A stretch of DNA of 64,000 bases from positions 96,954,244 to 97,018,243 of the forward strand of contig NC_058521.1 of NCBI RefSeq assembly GCF_904849725.1. Direction: 5' to 3'. This DNA is from Hordeum vulgare subsp. vulgare (taxonomy: Eukaryota; Streptophyta; Magnoliopsida; Poales; Poaceae). How positions within the stretch are numbered: position 1 is the first letter of the stretch; each line of letters opens with the position of its first letter. Of the stretch, positions 55,072 through 64,000 are shown piece after piece. The notes beneath the pieces are model-generated. The model ran no database searches. It was not told the origin of the DNA and saw nothing but the letters and a program-made list of their open reading frames with translations. The position numbers and the translations under genes were made by a program.

Positions 55072-56897
55072 TGTTGGAAATATGCCCTAGAGGCAATGAT
55101 AAATAGTTATTATTATATTTCCTGTTTAAAGATAATCCTTTGTTATCCATGCTATAATTGTATTGAATTAAAACATAGATACATGTGTGGATACATAGAC
55201 ACAACAATGTCCCTAGCAAGCCTCTAGTTGGCTAGCCAGTTGATCAAGGATAGTCAAGGTTTTCTAGCTATGTGCAAAGTGTTGTTGCTTGATAACTGGA
55301 TCACATCATTAGGAGAATCATGTGATGGACTAGACCCAAACTATGAACGTAGCATATTGACCGTGTTGTTTTATTGCTATAGTTTTCTGCGTGTCAAGTA
55401 TTGGTTCCTATGACCATGAGATCATATAACTCACTGGCACCGGAGGAATGCCTTGTGTGTATCAAATGTCACAATGTAACAGGGTGACTATAAATGTGCT
55501 CTACAGGTATCTACGAAGGTGTCCGTTGAGTTAGTATGGATCAAGACTGGGATTTGTCACTCTGTGTGACGGAGAGGTTTCTCGGGGCCCGCTCGGTAAT
55601 ACAACATCACACACAAGCCTTGCAAGCAATGTGACTAAGTGTAAGTCATGTGATCCTGTATTATGGAATGAGTAAAGAGACTTGCCGTTAATGAGATTGA
55701 AATAGGTATGCGGATACCGACGATCGAATCTCGGGCAAGTAACATACCGAAGGACAAAGGGAATGACATACGGGATTATTAGAATCCTTGACACTGAGGT
55801 TCACCCGATAAGATCTTCAGAGAATATGTAGGATCCAATATGGGCATCCAGGCCCCGCTATTGGATATTGACCGAGGAGTACCTCGGGGCATGTCTACAT
55901 AGTTCTTGAACCCGTAGGGTTTGCACACTTAAGGTTTGGCAATGTTTTAGTATAGTTGAGTTATACGCGTGGTTACCGAATTTTGTTCGGAGTCCTGGAT
56001 GAGATCACGGACGTCACGAGGGTTTCCGTAATGGTCCGGAGACGAAGATTGATATATAGGATGACTTCATTTGGTTACCGGAAAGTTTTCGGGCATTACC
56101 GGGAATGTCCCGGGAGTGACGAATGGGTTCCGGAAGTACACCGGGAGGGGGGCAACCCTCCCGGAGGAAGCCCAAAGGAATTATGGGTGGCGCACCAGCC
56201 CTTAGTGGGCTTGTGGGACAGCCCAATAAGGCCTATGCGACATAAGAGAAAAACCAAAGAAAAAAAAAAGAAAAGGTGGGAAGGAAGAGAAGGACTCCAC
56301 TTTCCATTCATAGTTGGACTAGGATTGGAGTAGGACTCCTCCTCCTCTTGGCCGGCGCACCTTGGGGACTTGGTCCTCAAGGCAAGTCCCCTACCCTCCC
56401 TCCTATATATAGTGGTGATTTAGGGCTGATTTGAGACAACTTTGCCACGTGCAACTCAGATCTAGACACCGTAGATTTACCTCTAGATCGTATTTCTGTG
56501 GAGCTCGAGCGGAGCCCTCCAGGAGTAGATCCTCCACCACCATCTGAGCACCGTCACGCTGCCGGAGAACTCACCTACTTCTCCGTCTTGCTTGCTGGAT
56601 TAAGAAGGCCGAGATCATCATCGAGATGTACGTGTGCTGAACGCGGAGGTGCCGTCTGTTCGACACTAGATCAGAGCGGATCGTGGGACGGATCACGGGA
56701 CGGTTCGTGGGACGGTTCACGGGGCGGATCGAGGGACGTGAGGATGTTCCACTACATCAACCGCATTTCTTAATGCTTCCTGCTGTGCGATCTACAAGGG
56801 TACGTAGATCCAAATCTCCTCTCGTAGATGGACATCACCATGATAGGTCTTCGTGCGCGTAGGAAATTTTTTGTTTCCCATGCGACATTCCCCAACA
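55072..56897 (+). repeat. 3' LTR of Angela element
   Basis: 1826 bp, uninterrupted; it shows the ancestral state at the MULE site (GGAAATTTTTTGTTTCCC). It ends CATTCCCCAACA and is followed by the CCACA duplication. Confidence 0.95.
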
Positions 56898-56902
56898 CCA
56901 CA

Positions 56903-57010
56903 ATCAAACAGAAGTGTTGCTGGAGTTGAGTTGACAAGGAACGTACCCAATATGCAATCCGGGTCCTCGTGGGCTTCCTCTGCGGTGACGTGATTCACAC
57001 GACCCTTGTC
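56903..57010 (-). pseudogene. X aspartic protease, N-terminal part
   Basis: Reads NHVTAEEAHEDPDCILGTFL and NSTPATLLFDCG, ending at the active site where Angela is inserted. The Cys in D-C-G replaces the usual Ser. It continues at 46765. Confidence 0.85.
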
Positions 57011-58188
57011 ATTGTAAGGCGGGTTTTGGGGAGCTTGGTTCCTCGCTAGTGCTCCACGGCCTTGTCCTTGATTTGGTGCATTGGGGCATGGTGCATCGGG
57101 CTTCTTGTTGGGGCACTGCCTTGAGAGGTGGCCAGGATGACCACACCCAAAGCAGGTGACTTGCCCGAAGTTGTTGGGTTTGATGCCATTGTTGTTTCCA
57201 GGAGGGTTGTATGCCGACTTGGAATTGGCATACGGCTCAGGCTGATAGCTTGGTCGAGGTGCATGAGTCTTGGGGTGCTGAGGCTGATAGCCTGGCCTTG
57301 CCGGGGCTGATTGCCACGGGGAGTCTTCCGGTTGATGGAACCATCGTTGTTGATCAGCTTGCGCTTGCGCGTGTCTTCCATGGCATGGCGCTTGTCTTAA
57401 AGCATGAGGGCCTTGTTCACTAGGTTGTAGAAGGTTCGACAGTCACAGACAACAAGTTGGTATTGTAGCGACTTCTGAAGCCCTTCCATGAAACTTTCTA
57501 TTTTGGCAGCCTCGGTCCTGACATCATCAAGTGCATACCTCGATAAGAGGTTGAATTTGTGCACGTACTCCTTAACTGAGCCACTTCCCTGCTTTAGCAC
57601 GCGAACTCCCGTTTATTGATAGCCATCATCCGAGAGGGAATGTGGGCAGTACAGAATCCTTCCTTAAACGCAACCCAGGTGACAACATGCTCGCCTTCCA
57701 TGACCTTGAATCCGTCCCACCAAGCCCTGGCGGTACCTTCGAGAAAGTGAGAGGCATACAGAACCTTCTCACGGTCGTCAGTGCAGTTGACCAGTGCGAG
57801 GAGGTCCTTGATGGTGTGGATCCAGTCATCGTCATACAAAGGCTCTGTTGTCTCGATGAAAATCGGGGGCGAATTCCTCATGAATTCCAATAGAGTGGAG
57901 TGACCATTGCCGTTCCAGCCCTGTTGCGGGTTGTTCACCAGGACCTGAGCCATCTGGTGGGTAGTGGCATTGTTGGTTTGGTGTTCCTCTCAAAGAGCTT
58001 GAAGAAACCGAGCTATGGTCAGGTTCTCCGGAGGAAGCGGAGGCGGGGAATGTCGCCATGTGGCTGCTCCTAGTGAGCTCCAGCTTGCGTAGACTCACGG
58101 GCTCCTGGCTACTGGCTAGAGTTGCCAGTGCTCGGGTGGTCAAAGGTAGTGGCTCGGTAGCAGTCACCATCCTATTTGGAGCAGCCAT
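57011..58188 (-). pseudogene. Gag of X (frameshifts)
   Basis: The start ATG at 58188-58186 gives MAAPNRMVTATEPLPLTTRA. A frameshift near 57965 leads to a block with PPIFIETTEPLYDDDWIHTI, YASHFLEGTARAWWDGFK and AFKEGFCTAHIPSRMMAINK, the standard Gypsy Gag core. Another shift near 57597 leads to GSGSVKEYVHKFNLLSRYA. The zinc knuckle CFGCGHPGHLSRQC lies at 57154-57113. The Gag-to-protease link is short. Confidence 0.86.
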
Positions 58189-58476
58189 GTCAACACCTGG
58201 AATAGACGAACGAACAACACAAGAGGGAAATGTGCCTAAATAAGGGAGGGGGTTGGTACGGTGCAAGTGTGTCAAACAAAAGGACCAAAAGACCCATCAC
58301 ATAACCATTTAGCAAGATAAGTGATGTAGCCGTTTACATGCTACCTAAGGCAAAAGCGCGGCTTGCATTCACAAACATAAAATCAAACAAGCACACATTG
58401 TTTCATCTGAACCATTACATGGACTTGACTTCGCATGAGGGGTTCCTAGCTTGTCCTACCCTAGGGGTTCTCGGAC

Positions 58477-59242
58477 TTAAGTAGTTGAGTGCTTGGTCTC
58501 GTACCCACACTCCTCTTTGGCTTCCTGGTCATCATCTACGTGGGCATCATCTCCTGTCGAGGGTGTGGGGGAACGAGGAGGTCCATCCCGACAACGCTTC
58601 ATCAGGGGAGTGGTGAAGAGGTCTCGATACTCCTTGGCACTCATGCGACGACTCCGATTGGGGGTGACCTTAAGCGGTGGTATTCCTCCTCTGTATGCGA
58701 TCACTAGTTGTCCCTCGGGTGCTCGATCCTTCTTGATCTTGCCCGACTTCATCTTTGGTTGACGGAGTAGTTCACGGACATGGTGAAGTTCCTGGCGGAG
58801 CTTCACTGACTCCTTGATCAGGTTATGAGCCAAACTGTTGGCGGAGAGGCTGAAGTAGGTCTAGAACCTGAGCGGTGTTCCTTCTTTTGGACGGGGTCAA
58901 TGTCCAACTCCCGCCAACCTCGTCCTTAACAAAAGGCAAGTGATGAGTAGCCGGTTTGTTGGCCATCTGAGGGAGGATGTCGCGAAGGTGGATGAGCGCC
59001 TTCCACGCCGCTGTCTCAACAACTAATACTAGAGTCTCCATCTGTGGCCCTTCAAAGAACCAACTAGTCGGAGATTCATTTGCCTTCATGACCACATCAA
59101 CGTGGTAGTCCTTTATGGTGGCATTAACCTAATCCTCGTGGTAGAGGAAAACTGGTGATTGGCATACTCGACACTGCTCCAGACTGTCCTCCATGAGTAC
59201 GGGAAAGCTGGTCTCTAGGAGGTTCTCGGGTACGACGACCAT
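58477..59242 (-). pseudogene. Extra ORF upstream of gag in X (orf0-like)
   Basis: The start ATG at 59242-59240 is about 150 bases after the primer site. The frame reads MVVVPENLLETSFPVLMEDS to FLYHED, a TAG (59131-59129), then DYHVDVVMKANESPTSWFFE, ETAAWKALIHLRDILPQMAN and DEVGGSWTLTPSKRRNTAQV. One frameshift near 58855 leads to LAHNLIKESVKLRQELHHVR, PEGQLVIAYRGGIPPLKVTP and an acidic tail, ending at 58477. That is about 255 residues with only two lesions, so it was a real coding region. It is not gag, which starts 290 bases later. I recall orf0 frames upstream of gag in rice Gypsy elements (RIRE3/RIRE8); whether this is homologous needs a search. No known domain is evident; a helical, charged middle is visible. 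Confidence 0.72.
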
Positions 59243-59392
59243 CTACAAGGTTTAGGGAGAGGTGTCAGTAAAAGGAAAGGGGTTTGAATGGTATAGGGGA
59301 AGAGGTGAGGGATGTATAAAACCCTAAGTGTAAAATCTAGGTGTAGTTTCGTCCCATCTGACGTCCATGCTACCTAAGGCTTGCTACAGTCA

Positions 59393-59409
59393 GGATGGAT
59401 CTGATACCA
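59393..59409 (-). other. Primer binding site of X (tRNA-iMet type)
   Basis: The minus strand reads TGGTATCAGATCCATCC starting 4 bases inside the LTR; the first ten bases match the tRNA-iMet complement. Confidence 0.8.
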
Positions 59410-61447
59410 GCTCTGTGGGGACCTCGACTTGTAGGTCGAGATCGCCGAATGAACGTGTACAGTGCTCCTAGGGATCAATGCCCATTGAACACACAGACAC
59501 TGAATAACAACAGTCTTAGATCTATACTTAAAGTCTGAATAATAATAGGGCCATTAAGGCCGAGTCATTAAATAAATACGACCTCTAAGGCTGACACACC
59601 AACGTACTTCTGAATGCGGATAACTTGGAGGATAATGTGAACCCATGCCATGTTCCTTAACCTACATGCATTCTGACAGGGAAGCGTCCTAGATCACACG
59701 CCCGTGCCCAACGAACTCTGGTTCCTCCATCCTTGGGCAATTAAATAACAAGTGGCAAGCCAATGAGTACTTTGAATGTACTCGCAAGCAACCCTTGATA
59801 TGGAACAAGGCATAATGAGATGTGACATAATACGAGCATGCAGGTTTTTGCGGAAAGCAGTTTTTTCCTAGTGCAACAACATGATCAAATCCCATGTCCA
59901 CCCATCATGCCAAGCCTCCTGACTCAGCTTGTTCATCATGTCTCCCCATGTCACCATTTTTGCTCATTTTTACCCCCCCACACACACTTGGTTTTTGCGA
60001 AAATGATTAGACGTAGTTTAACCAGGATTACCCAAGTGTCCTTGACCGCGGACATGGCTATTCTAATAGGTTTACACTCTGTAGAGCTTGCGTGCTGTAC
60101 CCACGAGACTTGGGGAACTTCTGTGTCATCCATGACTTGTGTTATATAACATACACGAGGTAAGGACCTGAACAATGCCTTTCCCATGGCGACTATAAAC
60201 AAAGAGTCCACTCGTTTGGTACACATCCCACATGATGTACATCTTATGAGCCTCTCTCTAGATCGTATCATCCATGCAGGGACGAATGGTGTGCTCAGAA
60301 CCTCTAAAAATGGCATAGTCGTCCTTCCTAGCACGACCCCATCCCGAGAGTGACCACGTCACTCCCGTTACTAGTAATGTGGGCTCTCTGCTAGTATCGA
60401 GCAAAGTAATCAACAAAGCCCCATACCATAAGGGGTATCGTGGTCGCACATGTAAGGTTGGGACGGTCCACACATCTTAAATCTAATCCCATTTCCGAAA
60501 CCAGACACACAAAATCTTTCTTGGTACACCACTTCTTTCTCAAGTGGTCATCCATATCACACCATCACCCTCGGGCATTAATGGCACCCGACGGGTTTTT
60601 TAGAAAGCGTTTGTATCACACCCTTCACCATCATCATGCATATACCCATCCCCTTCTTGCGTAGCAACTACTAACAACTACCCTCATGGATGGTAGCGTC
60701 ATGCCCAAATGCAAGTTTCAACGAGGTATTCTTTGGGGACAACCCAACAAAGGGGTCTCCGATACAACAGGTATATATGTATAAGTATGGCATCATATGA
60801 CATGCAGGTAAAAGTTTCTTAGGTATGGTCAAAGGGATGCTTGCGTTGGTCAGCAAAGTCTCTCGGGTCTTGTAAGTCTTCGGGTCCAACTCCTTCGTCA
60901 ACCACGTGATCTATCGTCGCAATATTAATAGCAATAATAAGAATGGCAACAAAAATAGAGTACAAAACTCACTCCTAAAACTTTAACCTACTCTATAAAT
61001 CACTAACTTTACATCTATAAATTGCAGTTCTTGGTTTTGGTGTGAAAAAGGTTTTTAAATCTATTTTCACAGAGGCTAAATATACTGAAATCTAGGTTTT
61101 GGAATAAAACTATGTATAAAAGTATGTGTAAAAATTACACAATTAGTTTTATTAAATTCTACATATTTTGACAAGATTTATGGTAGAAAAATAATTAGGT
61201 TTGGGGAAATATTTCTACCAGTGGAATTTTTGGAAAAGCCAGAAAAATAGGAAAAGAGAAAAGGGTCTTACACCCTGGGCCTGACACGGTCAGCAGCTGG
61301 GACGACCCAGTTAGCCAACCAGCCAGCCAGCTAGCCAACCGAGGTGCGTGCGCACCGTGAGGTTTGAACCTGACGCGCAGGGCCGAGTGGCCAGATACTG
61401 CAAGAGGGAGAGAGTGAGTGAGACTGATGTCGAGAGGTGGGGCCACC

Positions 61448-63101
61448 TGATGATGAGATGATGTATATACTTCTGGCACCTTGTTGGTTACCCAAGTGGA
61501 AGGTTGAGATATAGTCAGCAGCAAGTTTTCCCTCACACAGAGACTGTAAGGTTTATCGAACCAGGAGGACTCCTAGGATCAACAAGTTGGTGTCTCCACC
61601 CTGACGCTAGCAGAAGACATGGACCTGCACACACACAAATAACTTTGCTCCCAACGAGTACAGAGAGGTTATCAATCTCTCCGGCCTTGTAGTTTGCAAA
61701 GGATCAAAACACAAGCGGGAAAAGTAATAGTGATTGCAACGGAAAAGTAAAATGGTAAATGATGGAGGTGTAAACAATGATGGTGATATGGACCGGAGTC
61801 ACATGATGTTCACTAGTGATGTATCCCTCCCAAAATACGATAAACAACTATGCTTGGGTAAACAAATTACAGGTGGGCAATTGACAGAATTATGAACGCA
61901 CCGCAATGCTAATTATGCAACTTGATAGTTAGAGGTTTAATAGTAATGGGCAGTACGCCAAGACAAGTAGACCGTTTATTCATCAACATCTACTTACTAA
62001 TCATCCACCTTGATATATCTATCCAGAACATCTTGTCGGTATTAAGTTGCGAGCCCCACCCAAAGTGTAAACTCAAAGCAACACACAACTGCATTAACGA
62101 ACTATGCGTAAGGTAAACAATCCTTGCAACCATGGTCAGAAGCACCGTTGTTTTCTCCCTGGTGGCAACATCACATCCCCTAGTCTCATGTTTCTGTCAC
62201 TCAAGCTAGACATTGAGGGGCATGAACCCACAATCATGCATAACGCTGCCTCTTGGAGTTACAATCTACTACTCGGCCAAAGCAATAAATAACAATGAAG
62301 AACATGCATGAATTAGTAAGGAACATAATATAAAAGGATAATCAAATATATAACTCATAACAATCTGAACATAATCTCATAATCCATCGGATCCCAGCAA
62401 ACCGAGCATAGCAATAGCAAGAGAATTACATAGATGGCTTGATCATGTAGGGCAGTTCACAAGGACTAATCATGGAAGCACAAGATTGGAGAGAGGACAT
62501 CACATAGCTTCTGGTCATGGACCCATGGTCCAAGGAGGACTACTCACGGCACATCCGAGAAGCATCCATGGCGGTGGAGAAACTCCCGGAGGTCAATCAT
62601 CCCTTCAGTAGGGTGCCGGGAAGAGGTATCCTGACGCTCCCGACCTTGGAAGCGCTGCGGCGGCGGAACGATGGAGAAATTCGCGATTCTGGATGTGATG
62701 GAATGGTTTTCTCTCGGTGGACTAAATATAGGCCAAAGGAGGGCACCGGAGGAGGTGGGACCCACCCAGGCGGCCTCTTGGCACGACCTAGGGCCAGGCC
62801 GCGCCCACAGCTCGCCTAGGAGGACCCTCGCCCCCCTCTGGCCCATCTTCGGTGGTCTGGAAGCTTTCGTTATGCTTATTTTTTTTATATATTTTTCCTG
62901 GAATTTTCCGGGCTTCGGAAAATTGGGTAAAAGCCCTTGCAAAATAGACATCAACAGACAGAAACTAGCACTGGATGCACTGAGTTAGTAGGTTAGTCCA
63001 AATATGTGTAAAATGATATAAAAGTGTAGCAAAACATATAACAATGTCACCCAAGAGATCATGGAACAAGCAGAAATTATAGATACGTTTGGGATGTATC
63101 A
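61448..63101 (-). mobile_element. Solo LTR of the Y family
   Basis: 1654 bp, collinear with the two Y LTRs (1654 and 1656 bp), flanked by perfect target duplication CCACC (61443-61447 and 63102-63106). It has no internal domain. It arose by recombination between the LTRs of a full Y element. It lies in the X 5' LTR, whereas the full Y copy lies in the X 3' LTR at a different position. The minus-strand TATA-like TATATTTA is at 62723-62730. Confidence 0.9.
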
Positions 63102-63550
63102 CCACCGTGTCAGGGCTGTCTTCAACCTTGCGACAGAAGGAGGAGGAGTTCACCGACGTCAGATCCATCGATGGCGAGGGGAGATGAGCACAACAATGGA
63201 CTCCTCGTGTTTCCGCCATTCAGGTGGAGGTTGAGGGAATTGCTGAGGTGGCCATAGTTGCCGGTGACAAGAAGGCCGCGACGGATGGAGTCGGTAGGTG
63301 GTTGGTTCCAACACCCAGCGATGGTAAATGAGTGGAAAAGGGGCGGGGGTGAAGCTAGAGCATCTTACGGTCACGATGAGGTGGAAAGGAGGCTATAGAA
63401 GGCCTTTGTCTCGAGATCAACGGAGCCCTGACGCTGCAGCGCCTCGGACGATCTCGAGCTCTGGTGCTCGGGGAGTTCGAGTGGAGTGAAGTGGTCGTCG
63501 ATTGAAGGTGGGAGAGGGGTTCCAGAGGGGGGGGACAGCCCGTGGTGGCC

Positions 63551-63558
63551 TTTATATA
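63551..63558 (-). promoter_or_regulatory. TATA box of X 5' LTR
   Basis: The minus strand reads TATATAAA in CACCGCCTATATAAAGGCCA. The 3' LTR has TATAAAAA at the same place (30845-30852). It gives transcription towards the X genes. Confidence 0.65.
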
Positions 63559-64000
63559 GGCGGTGCACAGTCCACCAAAGGGTGGTGCACCGGCGAGGTC
63601 CTGGCAATGGCTAGATGAGGGAAAACGGCTCGGGAATGGGTCAATGGCCTTCATGGGTGAGCTCTACGCCCGGATGGAGGTTTGAGGAGGAGTGGGGCTG
63701 GCTTTGTGGCGCGTCGCGGTGGCAAGCGCCACCTAACCGCTTCAGGCGCGCGCGGTCACGCGTCGCTAAGAGCAACGGAAAGGGAGAGAGGAGGGGGCCG
63801 ACTTGGCGCTGGCTCCGGTCATCGAGACAGTTAAGCCAGACAGTCTCTTGGGGCAAGGCGTGGCCGAGGCTGGCCTCTTGCAGCTAGGGAAACACTATTG
63901 CGCATCCAGAGCGTAGTTTTGGCATGCCATGGCATGCTGGCGCGCTCTGACGCTCCCCCACCGTGTCTAGTAATGCGTGGGTGCTTTCGAGGTGCTCCTG

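Larger units (their letters stand above)
46771..56897 (+). mobile_element. Angela/BARE1/WIS-type Copia retrotransposon
   Basis: LTRs 46771-49803 (enlarged by a MULE) and 55072-56897, perfect target duplication CCACA (46766-46770 and 56898-56902), tRNA-iMet-type primer site and polypurine tract. The LTR start TGTTGGAAATATGCCCTAGA (with ATACCC in the left copy) and end GTTCCCCAACA mark the BARE1/WIS/Angela superfamily of Triticeae. The gag-pol order is Gag, protease, integrase, RT, RNase H (Copia order). Four frame changes and several stops make it defective. It is inserted into the protease gene of X in the opposite orientation. Confidence 0.95.
20082..64000 (-). mobile_element. Large Tekay-like chromovirus X (Gypsy), right end outside window
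   Basis: The left LTR starts TGTGGGGACC at 20082 inside the Copia integrase and ends GGTGTGACA at 40914. The right LTR starts TGTGGGGACC at 59414 and continues past 64000. Primer site and polypurine tract place the 5' LTR on the right, so X reads on the minus strand. Without insertions the internal region is about 5.8 kb and each LTR about 4.3 kb. Internal order (right to left): extra ORF, gag, protease, RT, RNase H, integrase with a chromodomain-type tail. It hosts five later insertions (20114, 31127, 43328, 46771, 61448). The target duplication may be TCTGT (20077-20081); the other copy is outside the window. Confidence 0.88.
59414..64000 (-). repeat. 5' LTR of X (partial, with a solo LTR inside)
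   Basis: Starts TGTGGGGACCTCGACTTGTA and continues past the window; the last bases match about 39660 of the left LTR, so roughly 1.25 kb is missing. The pieces are 59414-61447 and 63107-64000. On the minus strand it ends with a short inverted repeat CTCGAC/GTCGAG close to the terminus. GC-rich leader sequence lies at 63107-63550. No independent gene. Confidence 0.88.

Noticed and set aside
1..64000. Host protein-coding gene
   Set aside because: Every segment is assigned to an LTR, an internal domain or an insertion; no leftover stretch shows exon-like coding sequence.

Overview
The window looks like intergenic DNA from a large grass genome, most likely a Triticeae cereal (wheat, barley, rye or Aegilops). 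It is transposable element from end to end, and I see no host gene. The clue to the taxon is a BARE1/WIS/Angela-type Copia LTR (starts TGTTGGAAATATGCCCTAGA) together with gag-protease elements of the Sabrina/WHAM type. Family names come from memory of sequence style and were not checked by search. Element boundaries come directly from paired LTRs, primer sites (PBS), polypurine tracts (PPT) and target-site duplications (TSD).

Layout. The oldest visible layer is a decayed Angela-like Copia integrase (9740-10318, continued at 19760-20081). Three elements interrupt it. (1) An Athila-like Gypsy element on the minus strand (before 1 to 9739) carries a ruined gag-pol. (2) A 9.4 kb element on the plus strand (10319-19754) has 3.3 kb LTRs and only a six-zinc-knuckle Gag. 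(3) A very large Tekay-like chromovirus on the minus strand, called X here, starts at 20082 and runs past the window end. X has ~4.3 kb LTRs, an extra ORF upstream of gag, and gag, protease, RT, RNase H and integrase.

X hosts everything else to its right. Its left (3') LTR contains a gag-protease-only element on the plus strand (20114-28303, Sabrina-like) and a related one on the minus strand, called Y (31127-39478). Its RT gene is split by a 2.5 kb solo LTR (43328-45871). Its protease is split at the catalytic loop by an Angela Copia element (46771-56897), whose own 5' LTR contains a small MULE-type DNA transposon (48567-49769). Its right (5') LTR contains a solo LTR of the Y family (61448-63101). 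Nesting reaches four layers: Copia, X, Angela, MULE.

How the parts relate. The Athila-like element, the Sabrina-like element and Y share the LTR start TGATACGTC and a tRNA-Asp-type primer site. The first has a pol gene and the other two do not, so they fit an autonomous/non-autonomous partnership. The two gag-protease elements also share a long collinear 3' region with no ORF, which is the most intriguing unexplained signal here. Every pol gene in the window is disabled. The gag and protease frames at 21899-23871 are the only long undamaged reading frames.
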